From Cunninghamia lanceolata (lineage: Eukaryota; Streptophyta; Pinopsida; Cupressales; Cupressaceae), in contig BSBN01000843.1 of assembly GCA_027924645.1 (NCBI GenBank), forward strand, positions 124,001 to 188,000: a DNA stretch of 64,000 nt, in the 5' to 3' direction. Numbering within the stretch: position 1 is the stretch's first letter; every line of letters begins with the position of its first letter. Of the stretch, positions 35,878-48,125 are shown piece by piece. Under the pieces are notes generated by a model. The model had not been told where the DNA came from. It searched no databases and saw only the letters and a list, made by a program, of their open reading frames with translations. A program made the translations under genes and the position numbers.

Positions 35878-36207
35878 AACTAAGATGCACTTATGTGCAT
35901 CAGTCTGATGGAATTCTCAGACATATCTTGAGATCTGGATTGATGTTGGGAAGATACTACTCTAAGGAGTAGTCAGTATGCAAATGCTGGAGATCAGTCT
36001 GAAATGAAAACGGGGAGTAAAGATTGCAAATATGTGCCCTTTGCCATTGATGTCAAAGGGGGAGAGAAGACATGTGAAAAACTAATTACTGATGACAAGG
36101 GGAGCAATGAAGAAAGTGGTTGCAGAAGTCAAGGGGAGAAGTTCTTGTCGTGATGGTTGAATCTGTTTTTCACATTACATGTTGCCATCAATGACAAAGG
36201 GGGAGAT
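35878..36207 (+). promoter_or_regulatory. Copia B 3' region with repeated PPT-like tracts
   Basis: Purine tracts GTCAAAGGGGGAGAG (near 36052), GACAAGGGGAGC (near 36095) and CAAGGGGAGAAG (near 36130) precede the true PPT AAAGGGGGAGA (36196-36206) that abuts the LTR. Confidence 0.7.
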
Positions 36208-36252
36208 TGTTGCAAATATGTGCCTAAGCAGTGTTGTCATTGATGTCAACAT
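36179..36252 (+). promoter_or_regulatory. PPT/LTR junction of copia B inside an inverted repeat
   Basis: Arms 36179-36197 and 36234-36252 are 19 nt, complementary with one mismatch. The 36-base loop holds AGGGGGAGAT and the first bases of the LTR. Same arrangement as in copia A and C. Confidence 0.8.
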
Positions 36253-37539
36253 ATTCTTGTTGTCATTGGTGTCAACTGTGCTATATTTTGTTGCTTGTTC
36301 AAGAGACTGAATGTTGAGGATATTGAGAAAATTAATGAAGATTCAACGTGCACGGACCATATGGAAGTGTAGAGGATTGTCAGAGGTTGCTCTAGTTAAG
36401 AATTGAGAAGTCTGCATAAACATTTGAAGAACTTATGGCCATCTGAGTAGAACCAGATTTTGTAGAAAAGACAGAGTGACAGTAAATTGGTTCAGATTGC
36501 TCCATAGTGAAATATTATGGCCTGTGGATCTGAAGGCATGTTTGGGAAGTCAGTGTGTATCATCAACTCCTGTGGTTCATGTTTTAGAGGTCCATGAGCT
36601 ATCTTTCTAGTTTAACAGTCGTGGCAGACAGTGTTCTTGAGGTTCTGGAGGAAGATACAAATGATTTTGGTGATTTGGTTTAGAGTGGATGTTATTAATG
36701 AATCTAATGTGTGTGTGGTGGTCTCTGGATCATTTGGCTATTGTGTTGGAGGTCCGCATTGAAGTTTCAGCTTGTTGTTGAAGATTTCTTCTTTAAGATT
36801 GATGTTCTTCCTAGTCTTGGCCAATCAGATGCTCCTAGCATGTTGCAGATGATCCTAAGAGCATTTTATGAAGCGTGGCATGTCAACAAAGGAAGATTCA
36901 AGTCTTAGCTATGTTTGGCCGACAGTGTAAAGATTCATGTTAAGTTTAGCCAACCCTGTTGATCATTCCACGGTTGATGGAGTGTACAAATACTTGTTGA
37001 AAATCATCCTTGTAGAAAATGAATTAAATCCGAAGAAAGGATTGATTACATAGTAGAAAAGAAGAAGAGTGAAAGGTGTGTAAAATGAAGAGTCAGTGAA
37101 GAAGAATTTGAAGATAGAAGTAGAAGTTTTTGAGCTTTCAAAGGGACTGAATTAGGCATGAATGTAGATGCTATTTCTCAGTTCATTATCTCTGTGTAAA
37201 TCAAAATTTCTTATAGGTTGTGAGCCTACTTTGAGCAGTGAGCTCTGGGCACTACGCCTGAAGGCATGTGCCTTCTATTTTCTTAAGTACTTTTAATAGG
37301 GTACACATTTTTGTGGGTTAACAGCCACAGTGGTTTTTCCCTTAACTGAGTTTTCCACGTCAAAAATTATGGTGTTGTGTGTTCATGTTGTTTCTGCTCA
37401 ATGTGTTGATTTATGCTTAAATGTTTACATCTTTAATTTAGTTGTAAATTAAGAAAGAAGACTTAAAGTTCAGAAAAGGTTAAAGTTTAGGGACAACTGA
37501 TTCACCTCCCCCTCTCAGTTGTCTAGACTAATTCCAAGA
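36208..37539 (+). repeat. 3' LTR of copia B
   Basis: Full-length version, 1332 bp. It holds GTGGTTTTTCCC...TTCCACGTC (about 37330-37365) and the CCCCCTCTCAGTTGTC end. The terminal dinucleotide is GA rather than CA, probably a later substitution. Confidence 0.85.
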
Positions 37540-39420
37540 TTTATGAAGTGTCTTATTCCAGAGTTAGGAGATCTGAAGTTCACCAAAAGGTTGGCTACAA
37601 GTTGCTAAGTATTGGCACAGTGTTTGACAGAGATAGAGTCTGAGATCTGATGGTCTGCATTTCTCCGCAAGATGATATCATGCCTTCCAGTTCTGAAGGT
37701 AAGATTGGGAATGTGTAAAGAGTTTTTGATACGATTTTGGAAGTGTTTTATGATCTGCAGTAGAAGTTGTAAGTCAGCAGATGAACCTGTTAAGCATGGT
37801 CTTGAGGAACATGCCGACTGTTGAGATAAATCTTGTTGCGGAGAAATGTTGGTGTGTGAAAGATCTATTTAAGTATTTGAATGATTAGAGCTGACATATA
37901 TGAACACGTTTGGAAAATGATTTGGGTCCACGCAAATATATAGTGCATTGGATTGGGCGACAAGGTACATCTTTCTATGTACATGTTTCACTTTTTGGAT
38001 GCCGACCTGATTATGGATCAATTCATGATGCGGATATATAAAGGAGATGAAATTCAGTTGTGATGGGTGTGTAGCATGGAGGTAGATGTGAATATGCGAA
38101 TAGCAGAGCAGTGACATAGATCAGAGAGAATGAAGACTTGGGATTCAAAGTTCAAGCGTTAAATGGCTGCACCTAGCATAGAGGCAAATGCTTAAGTAGT
38201 ATTCAGTTTCATGTGCAAATTGGTTGGAGAAAATCATTGCAATGAGATGGCAGTGAACTTTCATCAGGGTTTAACAACCCTTATTGTAATCTTGCTAGGT
38301 TTAGGGTTGAGGCAGTGAGCCTGCTAGACCTAGTTGTACTTCATGGCAATGAGCCAGTATGTTTAGGCCCATGGAGTGACCAAGCTTGAACATTATTTTT
38401 GTAAAGATATATATATGAGAGTTAATACTCTCCGTGGTTTTTCCCTTTTTGGGTTTTCCACATAAAAATCTCAGTGTTCATGTGTCATGTGTTCATGGTT
38501 GTTGTTCATATGCATATTGTGTTTATATTTAATTAGATTTGGAAAACAATTGATAGTTAAAGTGCATGAAAAAGTTTTTAGAACACTGATTCACCCCCCC
38601 TCTCAGTGTTCCTAACAATCAACACTTATTATTACTATTTATTTAACTTTAGATTTGCATTTAAATTTATTTTAATGTAGGAATAAACAAGAACATAAAT
38701 CAAATGCTTCTAAATTAAATAACTCCAAATTACCAAATAGTACCTCACCACTATGCACGATTGAAAAGCACAACCACGACAATGGAGATAGACTGTCATG
38801 CCCATACTGATGACATCGATTGGGTACAAAACTAAATACCCATCCTCTTCAAGGATGATAGCTAACTAGCGGACCTTAAGTTATCTCCATTCAACAATTT
38901 CCATTGGTGTTAAGACATGCTCAGACCTGTCAATTCAAGTGGAGTCGATGCTTGATACCTTCAACCTGCAACAAACAAATTGGTCAAACATATAGATATA
39001 TAATCATACAGTCAAACACACCATGAAAGGGAATCACATCATAGCAGGGTACTCACACATGAGTAATGTGACACTATTGCTTTCACAAAGACACATCAAA
39101 CAAGTAACCACATCATGCACAACAATCAGTTACATAATGATCAAATACGAGCAACCACCAATAATAGCATCATAATCATAATCAGATAACACATAAAGCT
39201 TATAATTAAATTAATCCACATCATCTAGTATGTCCATAAAGATGTCATAACATAAACATAAACACCAGTAATTAAAGTATCATCAAATGTCATCTAACAT
39301 CAATAAAGTATCATAAATCAACATCCTAATAGTGTATCCATCATCAACATAGTGTCATAATGTCTAGTCCTAATAGAACAACTATCAATCTGACAGAAAG
39401 CAAAAATGAGGGGTACTACA

Positions 39421-39433
39421 ACCTCCCCCGTAG
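39421..39433 (-). promoter_or_regulatory. Polypurine tract of element E
   Basis: On the minus strand CTACGGGGGAGGT abuts the LTR start TGTAGTACCCC. It is nine bases beyond the Pol stop at 39442-39444. Confidence 0.75.
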
Positions 39434-39441
39434 AATTAGGC

Positions 39442-41386
39442 TTACTCCCGGAAGCCTACAAACAAGTATGGATATAACTCTCTCGTTTGGGATGCATCCT
39501 CCCAGGTAGTTGAAGACTCATCATTAGGGTCCCACTAGACCCTCACCTGCTCAATGTCTCAGTCCCTGAGAGCGAGCCTCCTATGCTACAAAATGCCTAT
39601 GGGCTCTAAAGCCAGCTGCCTATCCTCTACCTGTAAAGCATTCCAATCAAGCACATGAGAAATATCTAGATAATATGGCCTGAGAACGGAAACATGAAAT
39701 ACATCGTGGATGTGCGATAGACTAGGTAACAAAGCAAGATGGTATGCAACATGACCGATCCTCTCCAAAAATTTGAACGGCCCAACAAAATGTGATGCAA
39801 GCTTGGAGCATTTTCCATAACGAATCAGACTCTTTCATGGACGCACCCACAAGAACACCTGGTCTCCAACCGAAAACTGGTGATCAACCCTATGGGCATC
39901 TGCATACTTCTTCTACCTATCCTGCACTGCCACCAAATGCTCTCTAATATGATAAACTTGTTGCTCCATCACCCGAAGCATCTCTGGTCCTAGAAGAACT
40001 CTATCCTCAAGATGATCCCAACTCAATGAGGTTTGACAAGGATGACCATAAAAAGCCTGAAAAGGAAACATACCAATAGAACTGTGATACCCATTATTGT
40101 ACACAATCTCCACCAAGTACAAATAATCCTCCCAGCAAGTTTGTTGATCCATGACATACATCCTAAGCACATCCTTGAGGACTTGATTAACCCTTTCAGT
40201 CTGCCCATCAGTCTCCAAATGGTAAGCTGAACTGAAGTTCAATTGAGTCCCTAATGCATGCTATAAGGACGTCCAGAGTGCTAAAGTGAACACTAGATCC
40301 CTATTGGAGATGATATTGTGAGGAATCCCATGCAACCTAACTATATCCTCCATGAAAATTCTGGCCATAGAAGAAGCATTATATGAAGACTGAACAGGAG
40401 AGAAGTGTGCTACTTTAGTCAACCTGTCCACAGTGACCATAATGGCATCATGACGATGAGAGGACATAGGCAAACTGACTATAAAGTCCACTGAAGTGAT
40501 GTCCCATTTCCATTCTGGAAAAAGATGTGGTTGAAGAAGACCTGCAGGGTGCTGATGTTCTGCCTTAACCCTCTAACACTCTAGACACCTAGAGACAAAA
40601 TCAGCAATATCCCTCTTCATTCTGACCTAAAAATACAACTGACGGAGGTCTGCGTACATCTTTTTGACACCTAGATGAGCTGAATAAGGTGCCTGATGCA
40701 CCTCTAACATAATTAGGGTACAAATACCATCTGAAAGGGGAACATAGATGCAACCCAAGTGCCGCAAGAGACCATCCAACTCTAAAGAGTAACCAAAAAA
40801 TCTACCGTCCAAGGGTCTGCTTGACTCAACCTCTAACTTCACTTCCTGATACCAACTATCAGTAGGAAGTGCTGCAAGAATCTAACCTCTCAAATCCACT
40901 CCAAGAGTGACTGTTGAAAGCTCATGTCTTCACTAACTAAGAGCATCTACCACAACATTCTCTTTACCCTCAATATACTTCACCTCAAAATCATACTCAC
41001 AGAGGAATTCCATCCACCACCTCTACCTAGCATTCAAGTTTGGCTGCGTGAATATGTACTGTAAACTGTGGTGATCACTATGCAGTTCAAACTGATGCCC
41101 CAATAGGAAATGCCTCCATCTCACTAAGGCATGCATCATAGCAGCTAACTCCAGATCATGTGTGGGATAGTTCAACTCGTGATCCTTAAGTTTACGAGAC
41201 TCATAGGCTATCACGTGACCATCCTGTATTAAAACTACTCCTAGACCCTCCGAAGATGCATCGGTACACACCACGAAGTCTCCGGTAGGATCAGGAACTG
41301 TCAAAATGGGTGCACTAGTCAACTACTCCTTAAGAGTCTGGAAGGCTTCCTGACACTACTCCAACCAAACAAACTTCTTCCCTTTC
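39442..41386 (-). pseudogene. Element E RNase H, integrase and chromodomain (second half of Pol)
   Basis: Minus strand, continuing E Pol on the left of copia C. RNase H (41322-40950) has [26 protein letters not shown] and [11 protein letters not shown]. Integrase has HLGVKKMYADLRQLYF (about 40640), VDFIVSLPMS (40490), then ISNRD, where the second catalytic Asp (usually SDRD) is Asn, and TDGQTERVNQ with its Glu intact (40200). The GPY-like region and SVLRPYYLD lead to a chromodomain remnant at 39600-39445: RRLALRD, EQVRV, and then TTWEDASQTRELYPYLF up to the stop TAA. Stops at Gln and Trp sites break it. The C-terminal pattern with TWE...YPYLF is typical of Tekay/Del chromoviruses. Confidence 0.85.
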
Positions 41387-42661
41387 TGTTGGGTCTAGGG
41401 CCTACAACTGAGAGGGGGGGTGAATCAGTTGTATAAAAACTTGCTTCTTACTTCAAACACTTGATTCTTCTTTGTTAGTTAACAGCATATCAATTAATCA
41501 TCCATGAAAGCATAATGCATAAACACAAGAGCAGATAAACATCAACACATTAAACACCAAGATTTTGACGTGGAAAACCTGGTTAAGGGAAAAACCACGG
41601 GGTGATTAACCCAAGGATTATTCTCTATTAGAAGAATAAGAAAAAGGAATGGCACTTGCCAATTAGGGCTCACTGCCCGAGCACACTGCTCACAAAGAGG
41701 CCCACTGTCTACAAGGAGACACACTGTCTACAAAGTGATAAGACTCACAATCTTGAACTGGAGAATGACATCTCTACTATGTCCGGATCAGTTCCATTTA
41801 AGCCCAAAAGCCCCTGCTCTGCCTTTCGCACTTCTCTTCGCTATGCCACACTCATCCACACAATCCACACTTCAAAATGAATTCTCAAACACTTATTTAT
41901 ACAAGACATCAACTTAGGAACAATCATCTAAGTTGGCAATCAACCATAAGGACATCCGGTCGGCCACCACAAGAACATTCGTAGGATGAACAACTCATCT
42001 GATCGGCTAGTCGGAACAAGAACTTCATCCGGAAGAATATCTTCAATTCTGGGCTCTACCATTAATGCGGATCAACAACACAACCTCAACACGATCCAAG
42101 AACTTTCACAAGCCTACCTGAATGACTAGGTACATCTGCACTTCCTCTACTTACTGGAATCTCTTCTCTTCCTCATCCAGAACTTCAAGAACACAGTCTG
42201 TCGCCACTGTCATAATGCAAAAGGTACTTCCGAACCTCAAAATCATACACAACTCAAGATGACACATTACAAGGACATCCCAAACACTCCTTCCAATCCA
42301 CAGATTAGGATTATACAATTCCAGACCTCACCGGACCTTTCTGTGATCCTCTGTCACCTCTGAACACTTGTCGGAACTAGTTCCACACAGACAGCCACAA
42401 CTTCTTCATATCTTCATGTGGACCTCTGAAATCTTAACTGAAGCATCTCAAGACTCATATCTACAAACCCTTTAATCCGCATCCTCCGGTTCTCAACCTA
42501 TACAATACATTTGCCTTCTTCTCATCACTATTCTTCACTGTTCCTGACTGAGGCTAATTTTCTCAATATCCTTAGCACACAGCTCATCCAATCCTTCTTG
42601 TTAATGCAATATGAGTATGTTGACATCAATGACAACACTGGTTCACCTCATACTTGCAACA
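41387..42661 (-). repeat. 3' LTR of copia C
   Basis: Matches 52182-53478 closely. It lacks about 20 bases present in the 5' LTR near 52752 (TGCAAGATGAATAACACATC), a partial tandem copy of the nearby word GCAGGATGAACAACTCATC. Confidence 0.9.
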
Positions 42662-42974
42662 ATCTCCCCCTTTGTCATTGATGGCAACATATGATGTGAA
42701 AAACCATCAAGACAAGAACTTCTCCTTTCTGTCACAGCTCCCCCTATCAGCAACATGTCTTCTCCTCATTTACTGCTCCCCCTTTGATCATCAGCCACTC
42801 ATTTTTCACATGTCTTCTCTCCCCCTTTGACATCAATGGCAAAGGGCTCATACTTGCAATTCTAACACATTAGAATCATACCAGTTGCTCCCCCTTAGTA
42901 GCAGCTCCCCATCATCAATCCGGATCACAAGATATGACTGTGATATCCACCGGACTGATGCACATCAGTGCATC
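42617..42974 (-). promoter_or_regulatory. Copia C 3' region: inverted repeat at PPT/LTR junction plus extra PPT-like tracts
   Basis: Arms 42617-42635 and 42672-42690 are 19 nt with one mismatch and enclose the LTR edge (42661/42662) and the PPT. Beyond them, up to the Pol stop at 42975, are four or five more AGGGGGAG-type tracts on the minus strand (near 42738, 42777, 42821 and 42889). Confidence 0.78.
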
Positions 42975-45900
42975 CTAGTTCATCACCGGAGGTGCCATGA
43001 CCCCTAACTTCTCCCGGAGATATTCAAAAGAGTCCTTAGGAAGAGGTTTAGTAAAGATATCTGCAATCTGATCCTTGGAAGGAACATACTCCAATCTAAC
43101 TTCTTCCTTGTTCACTTGTTCTCTCAAAAAGTGAAACTTGATAGATATGTGCTTAGTCTTAGAATGCAATACCGGATTCTTAGAAATATTGATTGCACTT
43201 GAATTATCACAGAAAATTGTGATAGGCTCCTCATATTCAACTTTAATGTCTCTTAGCATCTGCTTCATCCATAAGATTTGAGTGCAACTACCTGCTGCTG
43301 CAATGTATTCTACTTCAGTTGTAGACAGAGATATTGCATCTTGTTTCTTGCTTAGCCAAGAAACCAATCTCTTCCCCAAAAAGAATGCTCCACCACTGGT
43401 GCTCTTCCGGTCATCCACATCTCCTGCCCAATCTGCATCTGTGTAAGCATGAAGAGGGAAATCTGGATCTCTAGGGTACCATAGACCATACTCAGCTGTT
43501 CCTTTCAAGTACCTAAAAATTCTTTTGATTGCCATAACATGAGATTCTTTAGGATCAACCTGGAATCTTGCTACAAGACCAACAGCCTGCATTATATCTG
43601 GTCTAGTCTGAGTGAGATACAACAATCCACCAATCAATGATCTATACTTTGTCTGATCTGCCTTTGGGGAGTCATCATCTTTGCTCAACTTACATCCGGT
43701 TGCCATGGGAGTGTTCATTGGCTTTGAATCTTCCATACCAAATTTCCTCAACAATTCTTTCACATATTTGGTCTGAGAAATGAAGATCCCTTTCTTTGTT
43801 TGAGTAATTTGTAGACCCAAGAAGAAATTCATTTCACCAAGCATAGACATTTCAAACTCACTTTTCATCTGATTTGCAAAAGTTTTGCACTTACTATCTC
43901 TTCCTCCAAAAATGATATCATCCACAAACACTTCAACAATCAAAATGTTTTCATGATCAACTTTGAAATATAAGTTATTGTCAGCAGTACCTTTGTTGAA
44001 TCCAATCTACACAAGATGCTTATCCAGCCTTTCATACCATGCTCTTGGGGCTTGCTTTAATCCATACAATGCTTTCTTCAACTTGCAGACCATATCATCA
44101 TTACCAGACAATTGAAATCCATCCGGTTGTTCAATATAAACTTCTTCTTCCAGATCACCATTTAGGAAGGCAGACTTGACATCCATCTGATATACCTTGA
44201 AGTCTTTAAAGGCAACAAATGCAAGAAATAATCTGACTGCTTCAATTCTTGCCACCGGAGCAAAGGTCTCTTCAAAATCAATTCCTTCTATTTGAGAGTA
44301 GCCTTTGCAGACCAATCTAGCTTTGTTTCTGATTACTTCACCAGCTTCATTCAGTTTGTTCCGGAAGACCCATTTGGTTCCAATCACATTCCTATCTCTA
44401 GGTCTGGGAACAAGATCCCAAGTATGATTTTTCTCAATTTGCATCAATTCATCTTCCATTGCTTTGGTTTCATCATTGCAGGCTTCATTTATTGTTTTAG
44501 GTTCAATCTTTGAAATCAGACAACATTCATCCTGATTTTGAGCAACATTCCTTCTAGTTTGCACACCTTTGCTTCTGTCACCTATGATCCGATCTTTAGA
44601 GTGGTTCAGTCTTACATACCTTGGAATTTTGGGAGTATCTTGCACTACTACTTCTTGATCAGGCTCATTCAGACCTATCTCTTCTTCCTGATTTACCGGA
44701 TCAGGCTGACTTTGACTTACCGGAGAGGAATGAGTTCCTTGAACCTAAACACCATCTTGGTCATCTTCATCAAACTCATAAAATCTTGAGGGCTTCTCAA
44801 TTCCTTCATCAACTTTCACATTAGTGCTTTCTATCATCTTCCTCAGTCTCTTATTGTAACACCGGTATGCTTTGCTTTGAGTGGAGTAACCCAAGAAAAT
44901 TCCTTCATCACTTCTAGCATCAAACTTTCCTAGATCTTCATCTCTTTTAATATAACACTTGCTACCAAATACTCTGAAATATTTCACAGTAGGAGTGATG
45001 CCAAACCAGAGTTCATAGGGGGTCTTACCAGTATTGTTTCTGATTTGAACTCGATTGAGAGTGTAGACTGCAGTGCTGATAGCTTCTCTCCAAAACATCT
45101 GAGGAACATTTGCTTCCAACATCATTGTCCTGGCAGCTTCTTGGATGGTCCGGTTCTTTCTCTCAACTACTCCATTCTGCTATGGAGTCCTAGGAGTAGA
45201 CAACTGTCTCCTTATACCCCGCTTCTCACAAAGTCAATGAACTCACCAGATGTAAATTCACCACCTCTATTAGACCTTAGACACTTCAGTTTCAATTCGG
45301 TTTGATTCTCTACCATAGCTTTGAAGATTTTGAACTTCTCAAGGGCTTCTGATTTCTCTTTTACGAAGGTAACCCACATCATCCGGGAATGGTCATCAAT
45401 TAGCAACATGAAATATCTATCACCTTGCAGACTCTTGATTCTTGTCAGACCACAGAGATCAGTATGTACTAATTCTAACAATCCGGTAGAGGACTGATCT
45501 TTGCTTTTGAAAGAGACTCTGCTATGTTTACCTAGCTAACATTCTTTGCACAAACTATTTGTAGGTTTCATCAATTTTGGAAGATCTCTTACAGCCTGAA
45601 TATTGCTTATCTTGATGATGTTATCAAAATTTACATGACACATTCTGTCATGCCCACATTTTCCTTGTGGTCACAACACATATCACACGTGTCATAGCCA
45701 CATCTGTTATGTGGTTATGACACGAGATATGAAAAACTTTTCTCACACTATCCTACAAACCCCCTCGCATGCGTAAGCATGCTCGGCGGTGTTCTCTCAT
45801 GGCGAAAATACTACAGCTTTCGGCGGGATATAAGTACAATTGTGTGCAACCAGACGCAAGCAGACCAACAAGAGGATCTCTACAACACCGCTAACGTCAT

Positions 45901-47089
45901 TGCAAGAGTGAGATTACCAAAGTTCCTAAATCTAAACCTCAGCAATTTCTGGCAGCATAACGCCTTACGGCATTAGTGGGAATTACGCAGCACTCATTTA
46001 TGCACGTGGTTCGCTGATAGATTAACAACTTCCCACGACGCCTTGTTCCGACTAAACCGACTAGTGATCTCCCTATTTAGTCAATTTTCAGCAAGACACG
46101 GTTGTCTGTCTCCTCTCTTGCTTCCTGAAACATACTCCTCCTACGACTTAGCATTCTCAACGAGGCGGTTTGTTTGCTCTCTCTTCCCTTTTCTCTGGGT
46201 CTTAATTTTGATTATCTTTTTATCGCACTTACCTTAACTATTTCTCTGATAATTTAGTTTGCTTATATTTCGGTCTCTCTCTCTTTCGTTTTCTATGCTT
46301 TCTTTATGTATATCCGGGCCTTTCTTCATGATTTACATCAATCAGGGTTATCACTGCAGCTATTGTTGATATTAAACCTAACTTCCGAATGGTCTAGGTC
46401 ACATAGGCTGGTTTACTACTTCGCTGGACTCGGTCTCCTAATCTTCTCCGATCTAGGTTCCTCCTCTACGTATGTAAATTTTAGCGGAAGGGTCCATCAA
46501 CTTAGTTCTCTTATCCCATGTGGGAAATGTCACGCATTTTCTCCTTTGTGTTTTCCAATGTTAGTTTTTCTTCTTCTGACTCTCTTACAAGTTTACTTAT
46601 ATGGACGTTTACTACAGTTGAGATTAAAATGGCCTCACATGGAATGTCTGTGATGGCTTCTTAAGTTTATTTCCAGTGTTTCTTTAAGTAAGGTGGCGTG
46701 TAATTTTCCTCTTCATTTTCCTGGTATTGAATCGCGTTGATAATGGAAACTTCCGAGAAACTCTTTCCGGAGTAATACAGTATATTCCTTTATGCTCTCT
46801 TTAATTATCATTTTTTTTTCTCTTATTTATATTTACTGTTGTTATTATTACTAATAATTAATATTAATACTCTTATTGTGAATCGTATACCATTGTTAAT
46901 AGATGTAGGAGGCTCTCCACTTTATAAAACCCTGATCATGGAAACATAACTTCTTTGGTTGTTGTGTTCAACACTTAAATAAACCTAACTGTGACAATAT
47001 ATTTTGTTTTTAATTAATTTTGCACATCTCCTTGTTATGAATGATAGAGAGGGCCTCATAAAATGGCCCAAGACACCTCTTCTATGTAT

Positions 47090-48125
<1,036 letters not shown>

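Larger units (their letters stand above)
31119..37539 (+). mobile_element. Copia B: Ty1/copia retrotransposon inside NA-1 3' LTR
   Basis: Begins TGTTGCAAATATGTG. The right end reads ATTCCAAGA instead of ...CAACA. Flanks are TATAT (31114-31118) and TTTAT (37540-37544), one mismatch. LTRs are 31119-31725 (607 bp, internally deleted) and 36208-37539 (1332 bp). The PBS is TGGTATTAGCGC at 31728, one base off the usual. Domain order is Gag, protease, integrase, RT, RNase H. It is the most decayed copia here, so probably older than A and C, or mutated faster. Confidence 0.9.
10304..38624 (+). mobile_element. NA-1: complete pol-less LTR retrotransposon with two ORFs, hosting three insertions
   Basis: It begins TGTTGGCAAGAG and ends CAATCAACA, flanked by perfect 5-bp duplications CTTAT at 10299-10303 and 38625-38629. 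The 5' LTR is 10304-18230, the PBS starts at 18233 and the 3' LTR is 30695-38624. With gypsy D, copia A and copia B removed it is about 8.3 kb: LTRs of about 1.6 and 1.5 kb and about 5.2 kb internal. Internal content is ORF1 (coiled coil and CCHC knuckles) and ORF2 (unknown), then PPT-like tracts. There is no protease, integrase, RT or RNase H, and no gap where they could hide. It is therefore non-autonomous, but unusual in encoding two proteins. Confidence 0.85.
30695..38624 (+). repeat. 3' LTR of NA-1, split by copia B
   Basis: The LTR is 30695-31118 plus 37545-38624, about 1.5 kb. Begins TGTTGGCAAGAGACACTG like the 5' LTR and ends CAATCAACA, followed by target duplication CTTAT. Its arm of the PPT inverted repeat (30733-30750) is decayed by changes that look like C-to-T and G-to-A relative to the 5' LTR. 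Confidence 0.85.
5724..39420 (-). repeat. Left (3') LTR of element E, split by NA-1
   Basis: The LTR consists of 5724-10303 plus 38630-39420, about 5.37 kb once NA-1 is removed. 5724-7775 aligns closely by eye with the right LTR at 56332-58327. 7776-10303 cannot be checked because NA-2 interrupts the right copy there, so an older undetected insertion in that part is possible. It has no coding sequence. It holds a tandem 40-bp repeat near 6536, an AT microsatellite near 7462, a diverged duplicated block (about 8752-8850 and 9239-9330) and an AT-rich end (10000-10300). The 38630-39420 segment is the promoter-distal end on the plus strand, which is the start of the LTR in element orientation. 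Confidence 0.75.
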
